From contig JANJXV010000130.1 in the NCBI GenBank assembly GCA_024803745.1, forward strand, positions 548,501-612,500: a stretch of 64,000 nucleotides of DNA, written 5' to 3'. Numbering within the stretch: position 1 is the stretch's first letter; each line of letters starts with the position of its first letter. Both the position numbers and the translations under genes were made by a program. Positions 1 to 11,871 of this stretch are shown here, piece after piece. Origin of the DNA: Megascapheus bottae (Eukaryota > Chordata > Mammalia > Rodentia > Geomyidae). The notes under the pieces were generated by a model. That model was not told the DNA's origin and did no database searches. It saw only the letters and a program-made list of their open reading frames with translations.

Positions 1-2232
1 TACTCCAGTTATATTTGGAAAGAAACTAAATCAGAACAATGTAATTGGAGTTACATTTCTAAAGCAGAAAATAGATTAAAAAGTAACAAATGTATGGCTT
101 CCTTCTGCCAAGTCCTGGGTAGAGAAGGAAAAAATCCACAACTTCTCAATACTTCGCAAAGAACCACTAGTCTTGAAAATAAGAACCAGCATCCTAGCAA
201 AAGCAGAAAATACAGGAAACAACATCACGAGACCGAGACGTGTCACTTACTACTCAAAGTAGTTAAAGATGCAGCAAACCTGCAGATTTTAACCATAGGG
301 TTTTGAAATAGAACAGAAAATAGGGTGCTTGAAAAAGAACAGAAGAGGTTTACTCATCCTTCTCCTTAGAGTTAAGACCAATCTCCTAGTTTGTTCCTTG
401 GTTCTAAACAAAGTAGAAACAATCATAAGCATCTGGATAGAACATAAAATGATCCTTGTACACTCTTCATGCAAGATAGACACCAGGAAGAAATCTTTTA
501 TTCAAGGAAGTAGGGTTTGCCCTGTTGAAGAGATAGGAGAGTGAGTAGGTAGGTGCTGGAGAAGGATCTTCTGTAGAATTATGAGTCAACCCAAGAAAAC
601 TAAATTTCTGTATCATAAAATTAGCCAGCAAAACAGAAAGAACAGTTCAAAAACATGAAACTTGCTTAGCTTGATTTCTGTTTATATTGGTGAAGTACTT
701 GCTCATTGAGGATCAATATTTCCACTGCAAACAACAAGCAAACTTGACTAAAATATAAAATGACTTACGTCTGGAAAGCACTGGGGAGATTCCAAGGTGT
801 TAAGAATTTGAGAACCAAGATCAAGGAGAGAGAGAAAGGATAAAAGCAAGAGACCTAAATACCAAATCACCACATGGAATGTACAAGTTCTAACATCCGA
901 GCTGAAAATAAAATCATGGGGTAGTTGCTAAGAGATGGAGTAGGTAGATCCACTTTTAAGCTTTGTCACCAAGTTTATAAAACAAACTTTGACAGTCATA
1001 AAAGAGGACACGGGTATTTTCTGCATGATTTTACTGATGTTAAGGCTCTACTTTGCATAAAAATGTTGAAAGAAAGCAACATTTGATCGTTGGCAAGTGG
1101 CATGCAGAGATGGAGAAACTTGAGAATACATATACCATACTAGCAACACTCTCCTTTTTGAGAAGTGAATTTTAGAAGTGCCCTTAAGATAACAGTCCAA
1201 TAAGTCACATTTTTATTAGTATTTGATATGTATTTTTGTGTAAATACAACATATGTATGTGAATACATATGTATGTAAATACGATAAAAATTAGGCTGTA
1301 TCTAGTATCGGTAACATTACTCCATTTATGAGGCAGCACTGTCATGATGTAATGACTTTCTAAAGGTCTCACCTCAACACAGCAATGAAATTCCAAAAGG
1401 GTGTAGAGGAGTCATTCCACCTGCGAACATCCTGCCCTGGATCCTCCACAGTTCATGTCTAATTCATGTCTTCTGCAAACACAATATACATCCATTCTAT
1501 ACTCCATAGCTCCCCACATCCTCACGTATTCCAACAGCAACTCAACAGCAACTCACAGGTCCAAACTCTCAGCTAAATCAGACATAACTAGACCTAAAAC
1601 ATGATTCATCCTGAGGCAAATTCTGTCTAGCTAGGATGTTTTAAATCAAAGTGTTAAGGTTAAGTGCTTCTCAAACACAGTGGAAGGACATACATCAAAA
1701 AAGAAATGGACAACAGGACCCACGTAAATTCACACAAGGAAAGCAACATTAGACCCCAAACTCTATACCAGTTCTCTGCATGTGTTCTCTATTGGACACA
1801 CAGTGGTGGTTGACACCACAAAGCCTTTGGCAACCCTGCTTCTTTGGCTTTGTAAGTTCATCTATCATATATTTTTCTTCCACAAAGCTCTAAAGCAGAG
1901 AGAGACTGCAGAGAGGATGGGTTTTACTCCATCTTCCAGGAAATTGTTCTCCATTTCCACCATAGATTGGCTAACTATACTTCCATCAGCATTCTGTCAA
2001 ATTACCTAAGCACTCTTCTTAGAGGATTCAGACTTTCCCTACAGCACCCTTCTTTCTCCCAATCCTCACCAGCACAAACCTCAATATGTTGCTAGTGACA
2101 ATACCGGTTTTCTGGCCTGCTCTTCCAAATTCTTCTGGTTTTTATCCAGCTTCAAATCTGCTTCCACATGTTTAACTATTTGCTATAGTGATAGTCTCAC
2201 TTTTCAATATCAATTTTCTTTTTTAGTCTGTT
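1..2232. other. AT-rich sequence, no feature recognised
   Basis: The stretch is AT-rich, has frequent stop codons in all frames and no recognisable SINE. Open frames do not exceed about 75 codons. A short segment around 2035-2130 (phrase 'cctcaccagcacaaacctc') vaguely recalls antisense old L1, but it is too diverged to call. Confidence 0.6.
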
Positions 2233-2350
2233 TTGTGATGCAGTCGCTATACCACAGACTGGGTCAATCATAATCAGTAGAAGTTTTTTTTTGTCTCACA
2301 GTTCTGGAGACTGGGAAGTCTGAGATTGAGAGACTGCATCTGGGAGGTGC
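2233..2350 (+). repeat. Old dispersed mammalian repeat fragment (family not named)
   Basis: It carries the wording 'accacagactgggtcaat' followed by 'ctcacagttctggagactgg' and then 'gcatctgggaggtgcttcgtgct'. This order is familiar from a very common old mammalian interspersed repeat. The same element recurs at 29085-29470. I recognise the family by eye but do not assign its name. Confidence 0.55.
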
Positions 2351-2896
2351 TTCGTGCTATGTCTAAAAAGACAGCAGGACAAACACAAAGTATGATAGAG
2401 AGAAGAAAAAAGCTCAAAGAAATTCACCTTTTTTTGAGAGACTTTTGAGAGTTAGAAAAGCCTACAAACCATAACAAATAATCTATTCTAAACATGGCAG
2501 TTGTAGCTGAACATCTTTGATATTTTCTCCAGTTTCTTACTAATTTAAAACACTTTGTAGTCTGTGAGCTGGGAGTTGTAAACCTTAAAAAGGTTGTATT
2601 ATCAAACATTTAAAACAAATGTAGAAAAATTCATATGTAAAATCTTAATAAAAGACACATAAGAGGTAGAATACTAATTTATAGGAGCTATTTCCAAAAA
2701 AGAAATAATCTATAACTAAGTATCAAACATGATTATGAACATAGATCACCATTTTAAAATATGTCTGCATTGAAAGAATGCCACGGTTTATAAAACTGTA
2801 TTATTTCTGGTGAGATGATTTTTATGGCTAAGTAAAAGAAAAGGTAAGATTTTAAGCAAAAATTTAATATCAATCAAACTGTTTTATATTATTTAT

Positions 2897-3140
2897 TTTT
2901 TTCTTTTTTTATTGTAATTAATAAAAGGGTTACATGATATTTGCCAGATAGAAGGTGCATTCATTCTCATACATTAATACCCTTTCACATGTCTTGGTAC
3001 CCATTAACCTCTCCCCCACCCACCACCCACCCCCTGTCTTGGTTTTACCCCTTGCCTATCAAATTTCAAATAACCAAATACAAATAAATTCGATATATCA
3101 GATAACAAAGTGAGATACTGTAACAATATGAGTTACCCAA
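2897..3140 (-). mobile_element. 5'-truncated L1 3' end, lineage-specific subfamily
   Basis: On the minus strand the copy ends in 'attacaataaaaaaag', an A-rich tail. Before it lies a G-rich polypurine stretch (seen on plus as the C-rich run at 3010-3055), which is typical of an L1 3' UTR. Two longer relatives (5085-5308 and 45244-45437) and one short sense copy (4444-4503) share the same ending. No ORF2 sequence is attached, so it is a dead 5'-truncated copy. Assignment to L1 rather than another LINE is inference from the tail and polypurine tract. Confidence 0.65.
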
Positions 3141-3548
3141 GGGACAGCAAAGGAGATGAAAGATAACATAGTAGATTAAGGACAACAATCATTCATTATA
3201 TGGCTTTTGTTTAATTATTATAATATTTATCATCTAAGCAGAAGTGCATCTTGTGTATTGGAAACTGCAGCACCAAATTGTTGAATTATTTCTTAACGCT
3301 GCCTCTAACTTCCTTTACATAGCAGCAATAGATTTTGTTTTGATCTTGATTTTTTTAGTGATTCAGTCCATATAGAGAATTAATAATTAATCTGGTCCTA
3401 ATATCAATAGCCTGTGAAATACTAAATTAACTGACATTCCGGATTCTTAATTACTGTTTTCCAAGTTAGCATTGATCTTTTCATGGTTGGCTATGGTGCA
3501 CATTAGATATCTATAAGCAGCTCCAACAGCAACTGGGACATTGTAGGG

Positions 3549-3668
3549 TGCTCAATAATGTTTTATTGTTTTTGGTCGTGGGACCTGAACTCTGGGTCTC
3601 GGCATTGGCCCTGAGCTCTTCAGCCCATAGCTACCACCCTACATCTTGAGCCACAGCACCACTTCCTG
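3549..3668 (-). mobile_element. Geo-type SINE, right-monomer fragment
   Basis: Read on minus this is the Geo right monomer: the 'gtggctcaag' region, then 'gctgaagagctcagggcc', then the end. Only the 3' half of the element remains. It has no clear target duplication and is well diverged. Confidence 0.75.
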
Positions 3669-4443
3669 CTCAATGAATTTTTGTTATTATTTTAGGAACC
3701 AGAATTGGCCACCACACAATAGAAAAATTATTGCTCGCAAACATCACATTAATATATAAAAGAGAATGGCTATTAATATCTTTGAAATACATTGTGAAAA
3801 TATGGCAAGAAAATAAAAAGGTAGCTTGTTAATGATAATCACACTGATAAGACTTATTATTCCTTGTATATTCTACATATGTTCATTCAGCAGGTTTCTC
3901 ATGTTGAGTACAACAGACTACATAAAGGTAAAGCAAAAAGTAATTCTTGTCCTATAGGATTTAGTCTAGAAAGAGAAATAGAAATCTTATTATACAGGTG
4001 AAATTTGTTTTTGTAGAGCTCACTGTGAAACCAACAGTAAAAATACCTACTTAGTATGAGGATAACTATGTACATGTTAAGACTTGAAGGAAGAGTATAA
4101 GGGTAGGGCAATAATCTCTACCATGAAAGAAGAACCCCATACTTGGAGTTTGCAGTACATAGAGAAATCTACATAATAGTTCAAGGTAGCTCTCAGGAAC
4201 GAGAAACTACCAGAATAAATGAAGCTCATACCACTGAGAAAATCTGAAAAAGTTCTCAGGAAATTTGTGAGACCTACATACATACACAGTTAATTATTTG
4301 AAATGTAAATATAATTGAGAATGCTATATTTATTTTTAAATCCGTATTCCCAGTGATCACATAAGTCCTGAGTAGAAAGTATATCAGAAGAAAAATCACA
4401 ATTGCAAACATGAGAAAGGGTAGTAATGTTTGTGAAGTAATAT
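3669..4443. other. Unique AT-rich sequence, nothing recognised
   Basis: No repeat, gene or RNA signature was seen. Minus-strand open frames of 60-70 codons here look like chance. Confidence 0.5.
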
Positions 4444-4503
4444 ATCTTCTATCTGGCAAATATAATATAACCCTTCTATTAATTACAATAAAAATACCTT
4501 AAA
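4444..4503 (+). mobile_element. Short L1 3'-end fragment, sense orientation
   Basis: The words 'tcttctatctggcaaatat' and 'acccttctattaattacaat' followed by 'aaaaa' match the reverse complement of the terminal 60 bases of the copies at 2897, 5085 and 45244. Only the extreme 3' end was inserted. Confidence 0.7.
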
Positions 4504-5084
4504 AAAGAAAATTTACATTTTCCGACAGTATTTGTGGAGCATTATATTTCTGCTTTTGTTAGCTCCAATTTCTACAGGCAGATCTACATATGAACATTCC
4601 TGGACAGTCTTCACTTTAAAATGTTGATTCAGTACCCAAGTAATTTTAACTCCCTTAGTCCATAGGCTATGGGAGTGAAATCACAATTTCAACAAGTGCT
4701 GGAGGCCTAGGATGTATAGGTATAGGTACCAGAATATACCTAGACAGCTTTATCATATCCATGTTCCTCCATAATGCCTAATATTCTCTATGTGATCCAT
4801 TCTTGTACTAGAACTATTACTCTTCAAAAACCTCAAGGTGTTCAAGGAAGAACTGAGCTTCTTTCCCAAAAGAAATGCCAGTTCCTTAATAGCAGGGTAT
4901 ATACCTCAGATTATATCTTAACCTTTCACCATTACAATTGTAATTATAATTAACTTTTGTTGAGTTTTTGTTGCAGACCCTGTTAAAAAGAGACTTAAAT
5001 AAATTAGAGATCTAATTAAACTCGACAGTTCAGTAACTATTTCTTAAATGCTTTCCTCTCCCACATTTTTTACATTTTAAATAT

Positions 5085-5308
5085 ATTTTTGTAATTAATA
5101 GAAGGGTTACATTATATTCACCAGATAGAAGGTGAATTACTTCACATACATTGATACCCTTTCTCATGTCTTGTTCCCCATTTCCCTCCCTCCATCCTCG
5201 CCACTCATCTTGTTTTCCCCCCTTCCCTATCCTATTTCAAATAACCAAATAAACATATACAATATATCAGATAAAAGGTAAAATACCGTTACAATATGAG
5301 GTAACCAA
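5085..5308 (-). mobile_element. 5'-truncated L1 3' end with target duplication
   Basis: This is the same family as 2897-3140. It is flanked by 'ctctcccacattttt' at 5056-5070 and 'ctctcccacaattttt' at 5309-5325, which reads as a target-site duplication with one mismatch or indel. The minus-strand A-rich tail abuts the left copy. An IDL-Geo SINE starts directly at the right copy (next entry). Confidence 0.7.
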
Positions 5309-5325
5309 CTCTCCCACAATTTTTT

Positions 5326-5505
5326 TGCCAGTCCTGGGCTTAAGCTCAGGGCCTGAGGACTGTCCCTGGACTTTCTCAAGGCTAGAACTCTACCACTTGA
5401 GCCTCAGCACCACTCCTGGCTTTTAAGTATATGGTACCAAGGAATCGAACCCGGGTCTTCATGTATGCTAGTCAAGCACTCTACCGCTACGCCAAACTCC
5501 CAGTC
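5326..5505 (-). mobile_element. IDL-Geo SINE, full length
   Basis: On minus it begins 'ggactgggagtttggcgtag' (A box), has an intact B box GGGTTCGATTCC, then the Geo monomer ending 'cccaggactggcaaaaaaa'. It is flanked by 'ctcccacaattttt' at 5311-5325 and again at 5508-5522. The left flank is also the right target duplication of the adjoining L1 end, so both insertions used the same site. Confidence 0.9.
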
Positions 5506-5522
5506 CACTCCCACAATTTTTA

Positions 5523-7476
5523 TAGTTAATTTTCAACATAGCATCTAGTGAGTATCACCAATACATTTGTTCACCCTGTGTCCCACCATTTCAGTGCCCC
5601 TCTCAATCCCCCAAATAGATAACATACATACCAGACAAAAGGTACAGAAATCACAAGTGGTGGCAAAGGAGAAAACAGACAAACATCAAAAAGACAAAAG
5701 GCAAAAATCAAAAGGCAAACAGCAAAAACCAAAGTCTTATCTCCATCTCTTGTAGTTCATTTCTATAAATCGTATTTCTGTATGATCATATGCACATAGC
5801 TATTGAGTTTTTTGATCTAGAATGTGCCTATAATTCTCCAAGTAAAAACATTGGAAAGTAAAAGACAAAAATTCACTAGGATATGATAAAGTATACAGGA
5901 CTGTGAACACTCACACTGTAAGACCAGAGGAGGATATTATTATTCTTCTCTTCCAAAATCTCACTATATAATAAGCACTGGTATTTCTTGGCATGGTGGC
6001 TCTGAAGGCTCCTGGGCATCACCTCATTTCTATATACTTTAAAGCCAAATCAACTCTCATCTCACCTTACCCTCTCTCCTGTATTTCTAAAATAGCTGCA
6101 CAAATGGGGGTTTAAAGTGTTAAAACTATGACTGGAATTAAGAAAAGGAAACTAATGTGTGTGTCCAGTCTTAGAGATCAAGAACATGCACAAGCATTGA
6201 CTTGACTCATTTAAATCTTGATGTTTTCAAGCAGTTCCTATGTTGCTCTGAGTGTCTATTAATACCGAGTACCCGCTCTGCCTCACTCAGCCTTCACATT
6301 ACTACACCATTTCTTTTCCAGTTAGTTTACCAGATCAATATAAAGTTAAAAATGCTGATGGAACTATTTGAAATGGAAGACTAGGAGACTTAAGGGGGAT
6401 TATGTAGGCTCTCAGAAATGATTTGAAGAGTTAAATCTCTGTTGGCTTTAGAAAGATTTTTAAAATTGACATTCTGGCACATTGCTTCAAGGACATAACA
6501 ACTTTGAAGTACAACAACCGAAATGATAATGCTAAAAAGAATATATCTACTCTAGGACAGCAAAAGGCTTAAGGTAATTTGTCCCAGTAATAAGTTTTAA
6601 AAACTGTACTCTCCATGATTTGGAGATACAAATGAAACTTTATTACAGAATATGGAATTCATTCTTTGCTCTGATGGGAATACTGGCCCTACAAAGAAAA
6701 AATACAATATTGTTATAAATTTTAAAAAGTTAAAAGTAATACAATGGCAAGCCCTCAAATCTGTCCACTAAGAATAAAACTATTGATTGTATACTTACTA
6801 AATTTAATCTGAAAAGCCTCAGAAATGTTGAATTTCTCTTTTTAGGCCCAGCCTAAAAACACTTTTTCCCTTATTTGGACATTATGTTATTTAAGATGCA
6901 GTAATTTAAACAAGAGAAACACAACCCAAATTTACTTTACATAAAGAAGAAAGTTTACAGCTCATGTCCTGGAACGACAGTAGGTTGGGATATGATTTCC
7001 CAAAAGGTCAATAATGTCTCACAGTTTTGACAGTTTTCTCATTATCTTGCATTTCTCCTCCTTGTTCTGTTTATTCTTTGGAACCCTCTACTACACCATC
7101 CTAACAAGCTTCTAACACCAATACCCTTTGAAATAAAGACAACTGCCTCCCAAAAGTTTGATGAGAGACTCTGGAAGTTAACTTGTTGCCCCCAATAAGG
7201 CAATAAGTCAAACTCAATCATTTTGATCAAATTTTTGGTTCATATTTCTGTACTATTACATCAATGTGTGGTACTAGTTTTAAGGCATGGACCATTAGGG
7301 ATATTGTTTTTTTCTATCTAAACATTTACCCATATCTATAAATTCTAATCTGCTTTGGTTGTTTTTGACAGACACAAACAAAATGACTTTCAAAATTATA
7401 TTACTACTTGATTTGTAAAATGTACTATATTATCCATCACAAAACAGTACTATATATAATCAACAGTTAACTAAAA
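5523..7476. other. Unique sequence, nothing recognised
   Basis: About 2 kb of AT-rich DNA with no gene signature. Nothing in the 60-codon frames at 5567 and 6202 recalls a protein family, and the first is Lys/Gln-rich low complexity. Confidence 0.5.
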
Positions 7477-7705
7477 TATGGCCAGGCACATGCTCATTCC
7501 AATAATCCTAGCTACCCAAGACGCTCACATATGAGGACAGGAGCTCAAAGCTAGCACGGGCAGGAAAGCCCAGGAAATTCTTATCTCCAATTTGCCACCA
7601 AGAAATCAAAGGCAGAGCTGTTATACAAGTGGCTGAGTATTAACATCAAGTGAAAAATCTAGTGGATAGCAGCCTGACATCAGTTCAAGGCCCAGATACT
7701 GGCAT
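7477..7705 (+). mobile_element. 7SL-head/Geo SINE, diverged full-length copy
   Basis: The left half matches the 7SL/B1-type head (position of 'aatcctagctaccc', then 'ggagctcaaagctagc', then 'ttatctccaattt'). It is followed by the Geo half ('caagtggctgag', 'agttcaaggcccagatactgg'). Divergence is high, so this is an old copy. Confidence 0.75.
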
Positions 7706-8277
7706 ACATACACAAAAAGTTAATTAAAATACAATGAATCAATATCAAACCATGTAATCATAATTCAAACTATATTTGCTTCCCTGACTTTTCCAGATAT
7801 GATGAAGGTTGAATATTCTCCACATAGTCACACTGTTTGAGAGAGCTAATAGGCAAAGCAATATCACTGAAAACTTTTGTGCAAAAGTTTCAAGCCTAAT
7901 ATTAATTTATTTAAAATGTTTGAGAAAGTTTGCACAGAAAATTAAAAAAAATATTATTTGGTTTTACCCCACTTTCTCAAAACTCCTTATATTCGATAGC
8001 AGAAGAAATGGAACGGTACAGCATTAACTTATGCACATATCAGCTGTTTCTATCTTAACTAGGAAGCACTGTTTCATCTCTTATCAGACACAAAATGGAT
8101 TGAAAGTTAATTGGAAAAGTATTTCAGAAGAAAAGTGGTAGAGAAAGGTCTAATAGGTTTTTGAAGATGTAAAGATTCATATTTTTATGTTGGAAAGGAT
8201 ACCAAACCAGAGAAAAGTTTCTAGTTAAGAACACAGTGAATATTTTTAATGTATGAAAAACCTAGCTACAATACAGC

Positions 8278-8308
8278 AAAATAATAATAGTAATAATAAT
8301 AATAATAA
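8278..8308. repeat. (TAA)n microsatellite
   Basis: Trinucleotide repeat of about 10 units with one 'tag' interruption. Confidence 0.9.
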
Positions 8309-8391
8309 ATCTACAGTTCCACTATACCTAGCAGGTCATGAAATATTTGTGATAAGCTTGAACAACCACTTTTTCATGAACTTAATAATTT

Positions 8392-8668
8392 TTTCTTTTC
8401 TTTTCTTTTTTGGTTAGTCTTGGGTCTTGAACTCTGGGCCTGGGCGCTGTCCCTGAGCTCTTCACCAAATAAAGGTTATACCCTTTATTTTAAAAGCTAT
8501 ACCTTTTCAAATTAACATTAAAACTTATACCACTTCTGCTTTTCTGGTGGTTAATTGGAGATAAGAGTCTTACAGACTTTCATGCCCAGGCTGGCTTTGA
8601 ACTACAATACTCAGACCTCAGTCTTCTGAGTGGCTAGGATTACAGGTGTGGGTCACTAGCTCCTAGCT
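8392..8668 (-). mobile_element. 7SL-head/Geo SINE with replaced internal segment
   Basis: On minus the 7SL-type head is clear (8530-8668: 'acctgtaatcctagcc' and 'caaagccagcctgggc' equivalents). The Geo end is clear at 8412-8462. Between them the expected stretch around 'ctcaagtggtagagctctag' is missing and about 60 bases of AT-rich, unrelated sequence (8463-8525) sit there instead. Confidence 0.8.
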
Positions 8669-8873
8669 TAATCTTTTTTGCTAAGTACTCACTTTGTTTT
8701 CAGATGAGGGACTGCTTTCCCAAGAGCCCTCTTTGTCTCTTGATATCACCTCAAAAACCTTCTTCTTTTCAGTCACCATCTGTGGCTGCCTGCCTAGATA
8801 TTATATATTCTTCCTGACCCCTGGAACTTGATCTGCATATATTATCATTGTGCATATAGTAGTTGTGTAGTTC

Positions 8874-9054
8874 TTTTTTTGCCAGTCATGGGCTTGACCT
8901 CAGGGCCTGGGCACTGTCCTTAGACTTTCTCAAGGCTCAGCACTCTACCACTTGAGCCTCAGCACCACTTCCAGCATTTTTCTATGTATGTGGTACCAAG
9001 GAATTGAACCCTGGTCTTCATGCATGCTAGGCAAGCACTCTGCCACTAGACTGT
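8874..9054 (-). mobile_element. IDL-Geo SINE
   Basis: Near full length. The B box reads GGGTTCAATTCC on minus and the Geo half is complete. The A-box end, near 9040-9054, is degraded. No clear target duplication was found. Confidence 0.88.
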
Positions 9055-9059
9055 TGCCA

Positions 9060-9595
9060 TTATTATTTGAATGGTGTTGGGTGTGTCTGGTGTTTACAGA
9101 GGAAATGGGTGTAGGAATCTGAGTGGATCAGGTCAAGAAATTTTCCTTTTGTGTGGTGAGTACTATGGAATTAGCGTCAAGCATTGACCAGCAACTGACC
9201 TTTCTCATGGGACCTGGAACAGAATTTCCTCTGCTGTGATGGACTCCATACTGACAGACATAGCCACACCCTAGACTTCAAGAGTTTAGGTGACCTATCA
9301 CCAGCTTTGATCAATTTTGTGAAAGACAGGCTGTTCACCCTGGCATTTGCAGACAATTACCAAATATAGTGATACTCATGGAGACATTTAGCTTGTCGAC
9401 TGCTTCACAGATAGGTTTTTCTGCTCATAAGTATTTCACTGTACAGCTGTCATTAAGACCTACATGCTCAGGCTTACAGAATACACATTATTCTCACTTA
9501 TTTTATTGTGTCAAAGTGGTTATGTGGTGCTTCTGTATTTCCTGAATAAATATCAGTTTTAAAGTATAGCCGTCTTTCAAAAAATGTTTTTGTTT
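9060..9595. other. Unassigned block ending near an AATAAA
   Basis: Unique-looking sequence lies between two SINEs. It has an AATAAA-like signal at about 9545 ('cctgaataaatatcag'), but no open frame and no recognised homology. It could be an old LTR or unique DNA; I cannot decide. Confidence 0.35.
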
Positions 9596-9597
9596 TT

Positions 9598-9818
9598 AAG
9601 CTCACACCTGTAATAGTAGCTACTCAGGAGGCTTAGGTCTTGAGGATCATGGTTCAAAGCCAGCCCAGGCAGAAAAGTCCGCATGAGACTCTTCTCTCCA
9701 ATTAACCACTCAAAAACCAGTAGTGGAGCTGTACCTCAAAATGGTAGAAAAGAGAGCTCAGGGACACCCACCATCTAGGTTTTGAGTTCACACCCCATGA
9801 CTGACTTAAAAAAAAAAG
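9598..9818 (+). mobile_element. 7SL-head/Geo SINE
   Basis: The head 'gctcacacctgtaatagtag' and 'ctactcaggaggctta' is followed by 'ggttcaaagccagcccaggc', 'ctccaattaaccac', a Geo half and an A10 tail at about 9808. It is moderately diverged. Confidence 0.88.
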
Positions 9819-10104
9819 TTTAATTTTGCTGATATTCCCAGAATTAATTCTATTTTGACCTTTTGGGACAGTGGGCTGGTGGGCTGGAGGACTTTCAGTC
9901 TCTCTGGATCTCAACACTATGATTATGGATGCAGGAAGGCGTCTCTAGGGATTATGGGTAAAACCTATACTCAATAAACACCTAGGTCCTGTAATAACTC
10001 TGTAGGTTCCTATCCTTACTGTGCAAAGTCATCATAAACATGGCAACTTATGACAGTATACAAACAATAATAGAACTCAAGAAAACAGCACTGTTTTCTA
10101 GTAC

Positions 10105-10445
10105 CTTTTCTCAAAAAAAAAAAAAAAGGTGGGGCAGTGGCAGTGGCTCAAGTCTATAATTCTAGCTACCTGGGAGCCAGAGATTGGAAGATCAAGATTC
10201 AAGGCTAGTCTAGTTCAAAAAATAAATAAATAAATAGTTTCTGAGATTCCATCTCAACAGTGGTACACCCTGGGGAAGCATAACGAAAAGGATTGCAGTC
10301 CAGGCTGGCCCAGGCATAAAGCAAAATCCTATCTGGAACATAATCAAACCAGCAAGTGGTCGGCAGCGTGATTCAAGAGATAGAGCACCTGTCTTTGCAA
10401 GCTCAGAATCCTGAGTTCAAATCCTAGCATTGCAAACTAAAAAGC
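10105..10445 (+). mobile_element. B1-type plus tRNA-like dimeric SINE, old copy
   Basis: It starts after an A-run and has a 7SL-like head ('cagtggctcaagtctataat'). After an internal A-rich linker (AAATA repeats at 10217-10233) comes a tRNA-like end with 'gagatagagcacctgtc' and a B-box-like 'gagttcaaatcctag'. The order and length (about 330 bp) fit a B1-ID type dimer rather than IDL-Geo. Confidence 0.6.
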
Positions 10446-11095
10446 AAAAACAAGAGCAAAAGCGTGTGTCCATGCCTGGCGTGCCATTCACTGGCAGCAG
10501 AAACTCAGAAGGAGGCGGGAGTTGTAAGACAGGATAGGAACATTTAGTTTAATTGCCTGGGGAGGGTCAGAAACAACTCTTTGTTCAGCCCCACCAAGCT
10601 AATTAGTTGAAAAAACAACATTCTCAGCCCATAAACAAGAGTCTTTTTTTTTCTATAAGCAATTAGGAATGACCCTAATCTTATTCACTTAAACATACAT
10701 CCCACAGCAAAGCTGGAAAGACACCAAAGCATTGGAAAGACACCAAAGTTGAGGCTGCACAACTGCCTTTGTGAATCCTCAAAGCTTCCCAATGAAAGAT
10801 CAACTGCCCTTCCTTCGAAGATTTTCTTCTTTGCTTTCTCCTGAGCATAAATTTCCAGATGTGCAGCAGGTGACAGCAGGAAGCCAGAGTTCTAACCCAT
10901 CATACTAACCCAGCCCTTCCCCTGCCCAACCTCACACCTCACACATTGCTCCCTACTGGACAGTTTGCATTGTCTCTGCCTTCTGCCAGCCTGGAAATAC
11001 TGTGAGGCCCAGTGAAGAGCCATCACCTGCCATCTGAGTGCTCTACTGCTTTACACAGGGAAAGGATGAAGCAAACTATTGTTGAATAAACCAAT
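10446..11095. other. Unique sequence, nothing recognised
   Basis: Mixed composition with no gene or repeat signature that I can support. Confidence 0.45.
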
Positions 11096-11388
11096 GGAGG
11101 ATGGATGGATGGATGGATGGATGGATGGATATGAAAGGAAGGAAGATAGATGGATGATGGATAGAAGGATAGGGAATGGATAGGATAGATGATGGGTGGA
11201 AAGGTTAAAGAGAGGAAGAAAGGAAAAAGGAGGAAAGAGGAGGACGGGAGTTTCTTTAATAGGGAATAAAGAGATCATTTGTTAGTATAAAGATTTGCAA
11301 ATGATCACAGCAAATAACACTTCAAATGGGAGAGAGGGGAGAAGAGGAAGAGGGGGGGGGAGAGGGAGAGAGGAGGGGTGAGGCTGGT
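11096..11388. repeat. (GGAT)n and degenerate polypurine tract
   Basis: Perfect GGAT repeats run at about 11097-11130. They decay into GGAA/GATA-like purine sequence, and a G-rich stretch with a run of about ten G follows at 11350-11385. Nearly all purine on plus. Confidence 0.9.
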
Positions 11389-11725
11389 GCTCCAAGGTTG
11401 AGGGGTAACTTAAAAAAAATAATCCAACTAACTGAAAGAATGACTGGTGCAGCCAGGAGCAGAATTCAAATTTTGGAGCTCTATTCTCCCAGCTGGGCAC
11501 TTAAGAGTTTGGCTCGTGTGGTGGTGGCAGTTCACGGAGAGTTCAAATCCCCTCACAGACACGTGTGGGTGAATAAGTGGCATAGTCTTTCTTTCTTCCA
11601 AGTGCTTGATAGAAGCTTCCAGATGTATGGGGGTGTGCATAAGAGAGCCTCGAGTGCTCCACTCTCGATGGAGTCTATAAATATGCATGTTGGGTATCAT
11701 GAATCATTTAGAGCTGGCTTGGTTG

Positions 11726-11734
11726 CTTTTCTTT

Positions 11735-11765
<31 letters not shown>

Positions 11766-11766
11766 C

Positions 11767-11802
<36 letters not shown>

Positions 11803-11871
11803 TTTTTCTTTCCCTTCCTTCCTTCCTTCCTTCCTTCCTTCCTTCCTTCCTTCCTTCCTTCCTTCCTTCCT
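11726..11871. repeat. (TTTC)n-(TTCC)n compound microsatellite
   Basis: TTTC repeats (11726-11810, with slight interruptions) pass abruptly into TTCC repeats (11811-11870). All pyrimidine on plus, so it is opposite in strand asymmetry to the purine tract 350 bp upstream. The open frames here are artefacts of the repeat. Confidence 0.95.
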
